Shown here: one piece after another, positions 1 through 8,225 of the stretch
Layout: each line of letters starts with the position of its first letter
How positions within the stretch are numbered: the first letter of the stretch is position 1
From: an uncultured Reyranella sp.
GTDB lineage: Bacteria; Pseudomonadota; Alphaproteobacteria; Reyranellales; Reyranellaceae
NCBI RefSeq assembly: GCF_945957355.1
Contig: NZ_CAMFKM010000018.1
Location: forward strand, 1-64,000
Length of the DNA stretch: 64,000 nt
Reading direction: 5' to 3'
The notes under the pieces: generated by a model
What the model saw: the letters and a program-made list of their open reading frames with translations, nothing else
What the model was told of the DNA's origin: nothing
Database searches by the model: none
Program-made: the position numbers and the translations under genes

Positions 1-152
1 CCGAAGCCAGGCTCGGCAAGAGCGGGCGCATCCTCGTACGAAAGTCGGGCACGGAACCGCTGATCCGCGTCATGGCCGAGGGGGACGATTCCGACCTCGT
101 GCACAGCGTCGTCGACCAGATCATCGAGGCAATTCCCCGGCAGGCTGCATGA
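1..152 (+). CDS. glmM: Phosphoglucosamine mutase, C-terminal fragment (5' end outside window)
   Basis: The reading frame enters from the left edge (first full codon at base 3) and gives 49 residues ending in TGA. It contains the SGTEPLIRVMAE stretch, the phosphate-binding C-terminal signature of alpha-D-phosphohexomutases, which suits GlmM (glucosamine-6-phosphate to glucosamine-1-phosphate, for UDP-GlcNAc synthesis in the cytosol). The stop overlaps the start of thiD (ATGA). A glmM-thiD order is common in alphaproteobacteria, which favours GlmM over phosphomannomutase, although the catalytic serine and metal-binding domains are not visible here. Confidence 0.8.
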   Translation, partial: EARLGKSGRILVRKSGTEPLIRVMAEGDDSDLVHSVVDQIIEAIPRQAA

Positions 153-940
153 AGGGCCGCGTGCTGATTGTCGCCGGCTCGGATTCCGGCGGCGGGGCGG
201 GCATCCAGGCCGACATCAAGGCCGTCACCGCGATGAACGGCTTTGCCGCCACCGCCATCACGGCGCTGACGGCCCAGAACACCGAGGGCGTGCACGGCGT
301 GGTCGGCATCGAGCCGGCCTTCATCGCCCAGCAGATCGAAGTCGTGCTGAGCGACATCGGCGCCGACGCCGTGAAGACCGGCATGCTGCACAGCGCCGAA
401 GTGATCGAGGTTGTGGCCGCCGGTATCGAGAGGCATGCCGCCGGTGTGCCGCTGGTCGTCGATCCGGTGATGGTCGCCAAGGGCGGGCACCGGCTGCTGC
501 TGACCGAAGCCGAGGCCGCGCTGCGCGGCAGGCTGCTGCCGATGGCGGCGCTCATCACGCCCAACCTGCCGGAGGCGGAAGTGCTGGTGGGATTTCCCGT
601 GCGCGTCGAGGCCGACATGAAGCGCGCCGCCGAGCGGCTGGCCGCGCTGGGCGCCGGCGCCGTGCTGATGAAGGGCGGCCATCTCGAGGGCGACCGCGTG
701 GTCGACCTGCTGTTCCACGACGGAAGGTTCGACCGTTTCGAGGATGCGCGAATCGTGAGCCGCAGCACCCACGGCACCGGCTGCACGCTCGCGTCGGCCA
801 TCGCGGCCGGGCTCGCCCAGAAGATGACCTTGCGCGATGCCGTGGCGCGGGCGCGCGACTATGTCCGCAAGGCCATCGAGACCGCGCCCGGCTTCGGACG
901 TGGCCATGGCCCACTCAATCACGCCGTGACGGTCAGATAA
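149..940 (+). CDS. thiD: Bifunctional hydroxymethylpyrimidine kinase/phosphomethylpyrimidine kinase
   Basis: The 263-residue product is a full-length ribokinase-fold ThiD, which phosphorylates HMP to HMP-P and then HMP-PP for thiamine synthesis. Seen directly: the N-terminal AGSDSGGGAGIQAD motif and AITALTAQNT that bind the pyrimidine, VDPVMVAKGG in the middle, and the C-terminal anion-hole/catalytic motif HGTGCTLASAIAAG. The ATG lies inside the glmM stop (ATGA), so translation is probably coupled. The gene converges with the hydrolase at 933-1805 and their ends overlap by 8 bp. No thiamine riboswitch is visible, and none is expected inside this operon. Confidence 0.93.
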   Translation: MKGRVLIVAGSDSGGGAGIQADIKAVTAMNGFAATAITALTAQNTEGVHGVVGIEPAFIAQQIEVVLSDIGADAVKTGMLHSAEVIEVVAAGIERHAAGVPLVVDPVMVAKGGHRLLLTEAEAALRGRLLPMAALITPNLPEAEVLVGFPVRVEADMKRAAERLAALGAGAVLMKGGHLEGDRVVDLLFHDGRFDRFEDARIVSRSTHGTGCTLASAIAAGLAQKMTLRDAVARARDYVRKAIETAPGFGRGHGPLNHAVTVR

Positions 941-1805
941 GACCGGCGCCCTCGGCGACCGGCAGCCGGCTGGTCCATTTGCCGGATTCCGACAGCGTGA
1001 TGAAGTTCCAAAGCTCGCGGTTGAAGGCGTCGGGCTCCTCGAGGTTCACCGCATGCCCCGTCTTGGCGAACATCGCCAGCCCGGCGTTGGGCAGCACGCG
1101 CTTCAGGTAGAGGCTGGGTTGCAGGCAGGGATCGTCCTCGTCACCGCAAATGATCAGCGTCGGCAGGTCGAGCGTCTGCCATTCCTCCTCAAAGTCGTAG
1201 AGCGACGGCCGCTTGCCCTGGTAGTTCTCCATGGTGTTGGCGGCGCCCAGGTCGGGATGCTCGGAGAGGTGCCTCGTGAATTCGGCGAATCCGCGCGGGT
1301 CCTTCAGCCTGAAGCGCGAGCGGGTGGGATTGGTCGTCAGGCTCTCGGCGTACTTCGCCATGCCGTCCTTGCGGATCAGTCCGGCCGTCGTCACCGCGTC
1401 CTTCTTGAACTGCTCGTGTCCATCGAGCCCGGCACCGGAGCCCACGCCCGCAAGCGTCAGCGAGAGGGCGCGATCGGCGTACAATCTGCCGAAATGCGCC
1501 GTCGCGAAGGCGCCCTGCGAGAGGCCGACGATATGCGCCTTCGCAATCCCGAGATGATCCAGCATGTGCCTGGCATCGTCGACGGCAAATTGCTGGCCGT
1601 ACATGTCGCCGGACGCGGGCACGTCGGAGCCGGGATAGCCGCGGAAGGAATAGGTGATGCAGCGATGGCGCCGCGCGAAGAAGCGCATCTGCGGTTCCCA
1701 GGCGCGCCAGTCGCCGCAATATTCGTGGACGAACAGGATCGGCGTGCCGCTGCCGGCTTCCTCGTAATAGAGCTTCACCCCGTCGGGCGTGGTGGCATGA
1801 GGCAT
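933..1805 (-). CDS. Alpha/beta hydrolase
   Basis: The predicted 290-residue cytosolic hydrolase shows the oxyanion region VHEYCGDWRAWEPQ, the nucleophile elbow GLSQGA (GxSxG), an acid region near ICGDEDDPCL and a C-terminal histidine in KTGHAVNLEEP, so the Ser-Asp-His triad looks complete. The start at 1805 is chosen because AGAGGAAG lies just upstream; the open frame continues to 1874 but would run into the neighbouring gene. Substrate unknown. Enol-lactone or ester hydrolysis is typical of this family, but no specific activity can be assigned. Confidence 0.8.
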   Translation of the reverse strand: MPHATTPDGVKLYYEEAGSGTPILFVHEYCGDWRAWEPQMRFFARRHRCITYSFRGYPGSDVPASGDMYGQQFAVDDARHMLDHLGIAKAHIVGLSQGAFATAHFGRLYADRALSLTLAGVGSGAGLDGHEQFKKDAVTTAGLIRKDGMAKYAESLTTNPTRSRFRLKDPRGFAEFTRHLSEHPDLGAANTMENYQGKRPSLYDFEEEWQTLDLPTLIICGDEDDPCLQPSLYLKRVLPNAGLAMFAKTGHAVNLEEPDAFNRELWNFITLSESGKWTSRLPVAEGAGLI

Positions 1806-1862
1806 CTCGCGCTTCCTCTTCGCATCGTTGATGGCGGCGCCGGATAGGCTAGCATCGCGTCC

Positions 1863-2216
1863 ATGACAAAGCATCGTATCTACATGATGGGCTTCGCCAA
1901 GGTTTACGCGGCCCTGGTCGCGAAGGCGGAGCGGAAAGGGCGCACCAGGGAGGAGGTCGAGCAGATCATCAGCTGGATCACCGGCTATGGCGCCAAGGCA
2001 CTGAAAGCACAGTCGAAGAAAGAGGTCGACGTCGAGACCTTCTTCGCCAAAGCGCCCAAGCCCAACCCGTCCCGTGCCCTCATCAAGGGCGTGGTGTGCG
2101 GCGTCCGCGTCGAGGAAATCGAGGAGCCGATCATGCGCGAGATCCGCTACCTCGACAAACTCGTGGACGAGTTGGCCAAAGGAAAGCCGATGGAGAAGAT
2201 TCTGCGGAAGGAGTGA
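1863..2216 (+). CDS. DUF2200 family protein
   Basis: A 117-residue, lysine- and glutamate-rich small protein beginning MTKHRIYMMGFAKVYAALVAKAE, a stretch I recognise as typical of the DUF2200 family. That family is widespread in bacteria, is of cytosolic type and has no established function. There is no signal peptide or membrane segment. It starts 57 bp from the divergent hydrolase start and ends 15 bp from the convergent aminotransferase, so it is probably monocistronic. The family call is from memory of conserved sequence; function is unknown. Confidence 0.75.
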   Translation: MTKHRIYMMGFAKVYAALVAKAERKGRTREEVEQIISWITGYGAKALKAQSKKEVDVETFFAKAPKPNPSRALIKGVVCGVRVEEIEEPIMREIRYLDKLVDELAKGKPMEKILRKE

Positions 2217-2231
2217 TCCGCAGCATCCGCC

Positions 2232-3410
2232 TCATCCTCCAAACCGTTCCAGCCGTTCCAGTACCGTCGGGATCTTGTCGTCGGTGACGTTGGCGAAGGC
2301 GAGGCGGATGAAGCGTTCCTGCCCGGCGCCGAACATGTCGCCGGGGATGGTGAGCAGGTTCTCGTCGTCGGCCATGCGTTTGGAGACTTCGGTGGAAGGA
2401 GTCCCGACGAAGGGATGCTCCACATAGGCGAAGTAGGCGCCGATGCTGACGAGGCGCCAGCGGTTGGAGCGTTCGAGGCCCTGGCCCAGAAGGTCGGCCC
2501 GCGCCTTCAGGCCGGCCGTGTTGTTCCGCGCCCATGGCAGCAGGTTGCGCAGGCCGTACAGAGCGGCCTCCTGGCCAAGCCGCGGCGGACAGATCGAAAC
2601 GCAGTCCATCGCCTTCTCGATCTCGGCCATCAGTTCGGTGCCGGCCGTCACGGCGCCGACCCGGTAACCCGTCAGCGCGAAGACCTTGGAGAAGCTGTAG
2701 AGGTGCACCAGCGTGCCGCGCCAGTCGGGCCGGCTGAAGAGATCGTGCGGGCGCTGTCCTTGCGGCAGGAAATCCTTGTAGGTCTCGTCGAGCAGCAGCG
2801 CGATCCCGTGCTTCCTCGCAAGCTCGTAGAAGGCGTGGATCGTTTCGGGCGGATAGACGGCGCCCGTCGGATTGTTCGGCGAGATCAGGATGATCGCGCG
2901 GGTCCGCGGCCCGATCAGCTTCTCCGCGTCCTCTGCATTGGGAATCGCGCCGGAGCCTGGCCGGAAGTCGAGCGATACCGGCTCGACGCCCTGCATCCGC
3001 ATCCACATGTCATGATTGAAGTAGTGGGGGCGCGGCAGGATCACCTGATCGCCGGCCTTGGCGATGCTCATGAGGGCCAGGCAGAAGGCCTGGTTGCATC
3101 CTGACGTGATGCCGACCTCGGCGTGCGTGATTGTCGCGCCGTAGAAGTCGGAGAGATGTCCCGCATAGGTCTCGCGCAGTACCGGCAGGCCGAGGATCGG
3201 CGTGTAACCGTGCATGGTGGGATCGAGCAGCAACTCGCCCAGATGCTGGCGCAACTCCAGCGCCGGCGGATAACCGGGGACCGCCTGGCTGAGATCGATC
3301 AACGGACGGTCGGCCGGAAAGGTGCGGCCCAGCACCCAGCGCTTGGTTTCGCCGATGGGCGAGGGGGCAACGGCTGCGAGCCAGGGATTGGTGATCGGAA
3401 CGGTATTCAT
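2232..3410 (-). CDS. Class I/II PLP-dependent aminotransferase
   Basis: The 392-residue length fits fold-type I aminotransferases of the aspartate/aromatic branch. Visible motifs are GYTPILGLPVLRE, the substrate-loop ISPNNPTGAV, the PLP-contacting LDETYKDF and the Schiff-base lysine in SFSKVFALTGYRVG. It would transfer an amino group between an amino acid and a 2-oxoacid in the cytosol; the substrate cannot be told from sequence. The 308-bp region upstream separates it from the divergent ABC importer. No strong Shine-Dalgarno precedes the ATG at 3410, but no better alternative start is seen. Confidence 0.88.
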   Translation of the reverse strand: MNTVPITNPWLAAVAPSPIGETKRWVLGRTFPADRPLIDLSQAVPGYPPALELRQHLGELLLDPTMHGYTPILGLPVLRETYAGHLSDFYGATITHAEVGITSGCNQAFCLALMSIAKAGDQVILPRPHYFNHDMWMRMQGVEPVSLDFRPGSGAIPNAEDAEKLIGPRTRAIILISPNNPTGAVYPPETIHAFYELARKHGIALLLDETYKDFLPQGQRPHDLFSRPDWRGTLVHLYSFSKVFALTGYRVGAVTAGTELMAEIEKAMDCVSICPPRLGQEAALYGLRNLLPWARNNTAGLKARADLLGQGLERSNRWRLVSIGAYFAYVEHPFVGTPSTEVSKRMADDENLLTIPGDMFGAGQERFIRLAFANVTDDKIPTVLERLERFGG

Positions 3411-3718
3411 GACGAGGCGGACGCTTCTTTCAAATCTGGTGCCGAGAGAGACGGCGATGGAACTTGATCGGGATGCAATTCACAGAAAATTCTCGCAAGA
3501 ATTGCAGGCCCGTTGCCGACTCGGGGGGCCGCGGAGCATCCAAGTCTCGCTGCAACCTGTCAAATCCCTCGCGAATCCGGGCGCCATGTCAAAATGCATT
3601 GCTTGCCCGGTGTCTTGTGCATAGCATCGCCTCAAGGCTCCGTCTGAGAGCCAGTGCCCCAAGCGTCAGTGCGGGCTGGGATCAATCTGCCGGTCGAAAT
3701 CGGCGTTGAGGAGGAAAC
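3411..3718. other. 308-bp divergent intergenic region between aminotransferase and ABC importer
   Basis: No credible coding frame is seen. It holds the control regions of two diverging units: the aminotransferase (minus) and the ABC importer (plus). A candidate sigma-70-like promoter for the importer lies at 3599-3627, and GAGGAGGAA immediately before 3719 is the importer's ribosome-binding site. No convincing operator repeat was found. Confidence 0.5.
3599..3627 (+). promoter_or_regulatory. Candidate sigma-70-type promoter of the ABC importer operon
   Basis: TTGCTT at 3599-3604 and TAGCAT at 3622-3627 are separated by 17 bp. This is a fair match to the -35/-10 consensus, about 90 bp before the binding-protein start. 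It is inferred by eye only; in a high-GC genome such matches are often spurious. Confidence 0.3.
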
Positions 3719-5059
3719 ATGGTCTCGAGGAAGGTTAATCGTCGTCGATTCGTCGCTGGTACTGCTGCCGTATCGGCAGCGTTCGTGGCTGCGCCATTCG
3801 TCCGTGGCGCCAATGCCGCCGGCAAGCTTTCGGTCGGTTTCTGGGACCACTGGGTGCCCGGCGCGAACAAGGCGGTTGAGGCTCTCGTGAAGGAATGGGC
3901 CGACAAGAACAAGGTCGAAGTCCAGATGGACTTCATCACTTCGCAGGGCAACAAGTTGCTGCTCACCACCGCAGCCGAGTCGCAGGCCAAGTCCGGCCAC
4001 GACGTGCTCGCCTTCTCGACCTGGCTGCCGGCGCGCTATTCCGACCAGCTCGTCGCCATGAACGACGTGATGGAGCCGCTCATCAAGGAGAATGGCGCGG
4101 TCAATGGCACCGTCGAATATCTCGGCAAGTTGAACGGCAAGTGGCTCGCTGTGCCGGCCACGTCCGGTAGCCAGATCAAGGGCCCGTGCTCGCGGATCGA
4201 TCTCCTGAAGAAGCATGCCGGCATCGACATCCAAGCGATGTATCCAGCCGGCCAGGCGCCCAAGGCTGACGCCTGGAACCTCGACAACTTCCTCAAGGCG
4301 GCGGAGGCCTGCCACAAGGGGGGCAACCCGTTCGGGATCGGACTCGGAACGACGTCGGACAATGTCGACAGCGCGGGCGCCCTGTTCCATGCCTTCGGCG
4401 CCCAGCTCGTCAACGCCAAGGGCGACATCGTGGTGAAGAACGACCAGGTCCGCCAGGTGCTGGATTACTACAAGAAATTGATGCAGTTCCTGCCGCCGGA
4501 CGTGCCGTCGTGGGATGACGCCTCGAACAACAAGTTCCTAGTGTCGGGGCAGGGCTCGCTGATCATGAACCCGCCCAGCGCCTGGGCCGTTGCCAAGCGC
4601 GATGCGCCGCAGGTCGCCGAGCAGCTCTGGACGCACGGCTTCCCCGTTGGCCCGAAGGGCCGCTATGCGCCGTTCCTGCCGTACTTCTGGGGCATCTGGA
4701 ACTTCAGCAAGAACCAGTCGGCGGCCAAGAGCCTGATCACCTTCCTCTCGCAGGCGAGTTCCGCGGAGAAGATGACCAATGCCTCGCAGGGCTACGACCT
4801 GCCTTCGTTCGAGAAGCTCACCACCTTCAAGGTGTGGGCGGAAGAGTCGCCGCCAAAGGGCACGCTCTACCACTACCCCAACCCGCACAACCACCAGACC
4901 CTCTCGATCGCCGCGGCTCCCGCGCCGCACAAGATCGCCGAGCAGATCTATACCCAGGCCATCCAGACCCAGATGGTCGTGCGCTACGCCAAGGGCGAGG
5001 CGATGGACAAGACGATCGACTGGGCGGCCAAGGAGCTCGAGGGCTTCACCCGCAACTGA
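3719..5059 (+). CDS. ABC transporter extracellular solute-binding protein, family 1 (Tat-exported)
   Basis: The 446-residue periplasmic receptor would deliver its ligand, probably a sugar, oligosaccharide or polyol, to the permeases that follow. The N-terminus carries a twin-arginine signal (NRRRFVAG followed by an alanine-rich hydrophobic stretch ending near GANAA), so export of the folded protein by Tat is likely. The mature part begins KLSVGFWDHWVPGANKAVE, typical of MalE/UgpB-like receptors, and the C-terminal half has the aromatic PYFWGIWNF region. A strong GAGGAGGAA sits before the ATG. It is the first gene of a four-gene unit (3719-8222). The ligand is not predictable from sequence. 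Confidence 0.9.
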   Translation: MVSRKVNRRRFVAGTAAVSAAFVAAPFVRGANAAGKLSVGFWDHWVPGANKAVEALVKEWADKNKVEVQMDFITSQGNKLLLTTAAESQAKSGHDVLAFSTWLPARYSDQLVAMNDVMEPLIKENGAVNGTVEYLGKLNGKWLAVPATSGSQIKGPCSRIDLLKKHAGIDIQAMYPAGQAPKADAWNLDNFLKAAEACHKGGNPFGIGLGTTSDNVDSAGALFHAFGAQLVNAKGDIVVKNDQVRQVLDYYKKLMQFLPPDVPSWDDASNNKFLVSGQGSLIMNPPSAWAVAKRDAPQVAEQLWTHGFPVGPKGRYAPFLPYFWGIWNFSKNQSAAKSLITFLSQASSAEKMTNASQGYDLPSFEKLTTFKVWAEESPPKGTLYHYPNPHNHQTLSIAAAPAPHKIAEQIYTQAIQTQMVVRYAKGEAMDKTIDWAAKELEGFTRN

Positions 5060-5068
5060 TGCGATGCC

Positions 5069-5100
5069 GCCCGCCGTTCCTCGAGCGAGGACCGGCGGGC
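5069..5100 (+). promoter_or_regulatory. Strong hairpin between binding-protein and permease genes
   Basis: A 15-bp stem with one mismatch (arms 5069-5083 and 5086-5100, loop AG) starts 10 bp after the binding-protein stop. No clear T-run follows, so it is more likely an mRNA-stabilising or partial-termination structure than a full terminator. Such structures are known in ABC operons, where the receptor is made in excess of the membrane components. Confidence 0.55.
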
Positions 5101-5276
5101 GCTTCATATAGGCCCCGGAATCGGTCCGCAGGACTGGTTCGGGAAGGGTGTGCGGGCGGTCCCACGATGCACGGGACAGTCCGCCGCTCCCGTCTCAACG
5201 GCGGGGTCCGCATTGTTTTCGTAGCTCCGTTTCACGTGGCGTTTCCCGCATGGCCCGGCAGGGCCTGGAGTACCCG

Positions 5277-6206
5277 ATGGCAGACATCGCCGCCCGCAAT
5301 CCGGCAGGGCACCCGACACAGCAGCGCAGCGGCCTGCACAAACTCATGCAGCGCAAGTCGACCATCGCCTTCCTGATGGCCCTGCCGCTGATCCTCCTTA
5401 TCGCAATCCTGGTGGCCTATCCGGCGGGCTACGCGGTCTATCTCGCGACGCTCAACAAGGGGATGACCCGCTTCGTCGGCTTTGGAAACTTCGAGTTCCT
5501 GTTCGGGCGCGACACCTTTTGGCTGGTGGTTTACCAGTCCTGCCTGTTCGCCATCACCGCGGTGATCTTCAAGGCGATCATCGGCTTCGTGGTCGCGCAC
5601 TTCGTCCATAACATTCCGGCGAAGGGCCAGCGCAAGTGGCGTGGCATGCTGCTGGTGCCGTGGGTCATTCCGCCGGCCATGAGCACGCTCGCCTGGCTGT
5701 GGCTGTTCGACCCGTCCTACAGCGCCCTCAACTGGATCCTGTCGCTCTTCGGTATCGAGGGCATTCCCTGGACAGGCGAGGCCGGCTGGGCCCGCTTCTC
5801 TGTGATCCTCGTCAACGTCTGGATTGGCTCGCCGTTCTTCATGATCATGTACCTCGCGGCGCTGAAGTCTGTGCCCGAGCAACTCTACGAGGCGGCCTCG
5901 ATCGACGGTGCGACCTGGTGGCAGCGCATCTGGTATGTGACTCTGCCGATGATGCGCAACATCATCGCGATCACCGCGCTCTTCTCGCTGATCGTCACTT
6001 TCGCCAACTTCGACATCGTGCGCGTGTTGACGGCCGGCGGTCCGTTGAACAGCACGCATATCTTCGGGACATGGGCATTCCGCGTCGGCATCGAGGGCGG
6101 TGACATCCCCCTCGGTGCCGCCGTATCGCTGTTCATGGTGCCGATCCTGGCCGTCGCCGCGACCTTCATCCTGCGCGACATCACCAAGCGGGGGAGTGAA
6201 GTCTGA
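5277..6206 (+). CDS. Carbohydrate ABC transporter permease 1 (MalF/UgpA-like)
   Basis: The 309-residue inner-membrane permease has about six hydrophobic segments, the first at FLMALPLILLIAILVAYPAG. It carries the EAA-loop motif EQLYEAASIDGATWWQRIWYV that docks on the ATPase. The start at 5277 is preferred over upstream ATG/GTG codons because GGAG lies 6 bp before it; the frame is open back to 5148. It follows the receptor gene across a hairpin and overlaps the next permease start by one base (TGATG), indicating translational coupling. Confidence 0.9.
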   Translation: MADIAARNPAGHPTQQRSGLHKLMQRKSTIAFLMALPLILLIAILVAYPAGYAVYLATLNKGMTRFVGFGNFEFLFGRDTFWLVVYQSCLFAITAVIFKAIIGFVVAHFVHNIPAKGQRKWRGMLLVPWVIPPAMSTLAWLWLFDPSYSALNWILSLFGIEGIPWTGEAGWARFSVILVNVWIGSPFFMIMYLAALKSVPEQLYEAASIDGATWWQRIWYVTLPMMRNIIAITALFSLIVTFANFDIVRVLTAGGPLNSTHIFGTWAFRVGIEGGDIPLGAAVSLFMVPILAVAATFILRDITKRGSEV

Positions 6207-7114
6207 TGGCCGACGCATCGATCGCCAGCGGCGCGCCGAGCCGCCCCAAGTACGGCAGCATGAGCCGGGACCGCGCCTGGGCGCTGCGCTGGTCCTATTT
6301 CTTCCTCGTGCTGTTCGCCATCTTCTTCCTGATGCCGCCGGTCTACATGCTGATCACCTCGCTGAAGACCAGCGCGGAAATATCGGCCGCGACCAACCCG
6401 TGGTGGATCAGTAATCCGACCCTGCAGAACTACATCGACCTGCTCTCGCAGAACCAGTTCCTGGTCTTCTTCAGGAACTCGGCGATCGTGTCGATCTGCG
6501 TCGTCATCCTCACCATGGCGATCAGCGTGATTGCTGCCTTCGCGTTGGCCCGCATGAAGTTCTGGGGATCGGCTACGCTGGCGACCGGCGTGTTCCTCAC
6601 CTACTTGATCCCCGAAACGCTGCTGTTCATCCCGCTGTTCAAGATGTTCGCCTGGGTGAACGAGGTGTTCGGCGTCCAGCTGATGAACCATTGGTGGACG
6701 ATGATCATCCTCTATCCGACGTTGACGGTGCCGTTCGCCACCTGGATCATGATCGGCTACTTCGCGTCGATCCCCAAGGAGCTCGACGAGGCGGCCCTGA
6801 TCGACGGCGCCACCTGGATGCAGACTCTCACGAAGATCTTCATTCCGGTGGCCCTGCCGGGGATCATCGCGGCGACGATCTTCACCTTCACCGTGGCCTG
6901 GGCTCAGTTCCTCTACCCGCTGGCCTTCACCACCTCGACCAGCGAGCTGGTGCTGCCGGTGGGCATCATCACGACGCTGATCAAGGGCGACGTCTTCAAC
7001 TGGGGGCAGATCATGACGGGCGCGCTGCTCGGCGCAGCGCCACCGCTCATCATCTACGCCTTCCTCATGGATTACTACATTGCGGGTCTGACCGCGGGCG
7101 CGACAAAGGGATAG
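6206..7114 (+). CDS. Carbohydrate ABC transporter permease 2 (MalG/UgpE-like)
   Basis: The 302-residue permease has six predicted membrane segments, the first around YFFLVLFAIFFLMPPVYMLI. Its EAA loop reads KELDEAALIDGATWMQTLTKI, the expected docking site for the ATPase at 7122. It begins on the last base of the upstream permease stop and ends 7 bp before the ATPase gene. It pairs with the 5277-6206 product to form the heterodimeric channel of a CUT1-type importer. Confidence 0.9.
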   Translation: MADASIASGAPSRPKYGSMSRDRAWALRWSYFFLVLFAIFFLMPPVYMLITSLKTSAEISAATNPWWISNPTLQNYIDLLSQNQFLVFFRNSAIVSICVVILTMAISVIAAFALARMKFWGSATLATGVFLTYLIPETLLFIPLFKMFAWVNEVFGVQLMNHWWTMIILYPTLTVPFATWIMIGYFASIPKELDEAALIDGATWMQTLTKIFIPVALPGIIAATIFTFTVAWAQFLYPLAFTTSTSELVLPVGIITTLIKGDVFNWGQIMTGALLGAAPPLIIYAFLMDYYIAGLTAGATKG

Positions 7115-7121
7115 TCGACAC

Positions 7122-8222
7122 ATGGCTCAGGTAACGTTGCGTAAAGTCGTCAAGAAGTACGACGAAGTCCTCGCCGTCCGCGGCATCGACCTCGATATCA
7201 CCGACAAGGAGTTCATCGTCCTGGTCGGCCCGTCGGGCTGCGGCAAGAGCACCACGCTCCGCATGATCGCGGGGCTGGAGGAGATCAGCGGCGGCGACAT
7301 CGAGATTGGCGGGCACATCGTCAACGACGTGCCGCCCAAGGACCGGGACATCGCCATGGTGTTCCAGAACTACGCGCTCTATCCGCACATGAACGTCTAC
7401 GAGAACATGTCGTTCGGGCTGAAGCTCAAGAAGACGCCGAAGGACGTGATCGACCAGCGGGTCAGGCAGGCGGCGCAGATCCTCGACATCACCGAACTGC
7501 TGGATCGCAAGCCCAAGCAGCTCTCCGGCGGTCAGCGCCAGAGGGTCGCCATGGGCCGCGCCATCGTGCGCGATCCCAAGGTGTTCCTGTTCGACGAGCC
7601 GCTTTCGAATCTCGATGCCAAGCTGCGTGTCCAGATGCGCACCGAGATCAAGAAGGTGCATCAGAAGGTCCGCACCACCACTGTCTATGTGACCCACGAC
7701 CAGGTCGAGGCGATGACCCTGGCTGACCGCGTGGTGGTGATGAACGGCGGCATCATCGAGCAGGTCGGCTCGCCGAACGACCTCTACCACTCGCCGGCAA
7801 CCAAGTTCGTCGCGGGCTTCATCGGCTCGCCGGCCATGAATTTTATCACCTGTCAACTCGAGCAGGCGGCGGGTGCCCTGAGGGTGAGGGTGAACGACAC
7901 GCTGTCCTTCCCGGTGCCGGCCGACCGCACGGCGCGCTACACGCCGCATGTCAGCAAGCCCAACCTGATGCTGGGGCTGCGGCCCGAGCACATCATGGAG
8001 ACGAGGCCGCATACCGAGCCCAACCAGCACGATTTCGACATGCTGATCGATGTCGTCGAGCCGATGGGCATGGAAACCCTGGTCTATTTCACCGTGAACG
8101 GCCGGGAGGTCTGCGGCCGAGTCAATCCCAACGCGGGCGCCGCCGCGGCACAGTCCATGAAGCTGAGGGCCGACCTCAGCAACATGCACCTGATCGACGA
8201 CAGCACCGGCAAGGTGCTCTGA
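7122..8222 (+). CDS. ABC transporter ATP-binding protein, MalK/UgpC type
   Basis: The 366-residue ATPase has Walker A GPSGCGKST at residues 36-44, a Q-loop (VFQNYALYPHMNVYENM), the signature LSGGQRQRVAMGRA near 134-147, Walker B VFLFDEPLSNLD and the switch histidine in YVTHDQVEAMTLADR. A C-terminal TOBE/regulatory domain of about 130 residues follows, including LGLRPEHI. The length and C-terminal domain are those of MalK/UgpC proteins that energise carbohydrate or glycerol-3-phosphate importers. Its place after two permeases completes the transporter. Confidence 0.93.
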   Translation: MAQVTLRKVVKKYDEVLAVRGIDLDITDKEFIVLVGPSGCGKSTTLRMIAGLEEISGGDIEIGGHIVNDVPPKDRDIAMVFQNYALYPHMNVYENMSFGLKLKKTPKDVIDQRVRQAAQILDITELLDRKPKQLSGGQRQRVAMGRAIVRDPKVFLFDEPLSNLDAKLRVQMRTEIKKVHQKVRTTTVYVTHDQVEAMTLADRVVVMNGGIIEQVGSPNDLYHSPATKFVAGFIGSPAMNFITCQLEQAAGALRVRVNDTLSFPVPADRTARYTPHVSKPNLMLGLRPEHIMETRPHTEPNQHDFDMLIDVVEPMGMETLVYFTVNGREVCGRVNPNAGAAAAQSMKLRADLSNMHLIDDSTGKVL

Positions 8223-8225
8223 GCG

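Noticed and set aside
5885..7123. A 412-codon minus-strand open frame across the ABC permease genes
   Set aside because: It lies opposite two permeases with EAA motifs and has a shadow-type composition rich in Arg, His, Glu and Asp.
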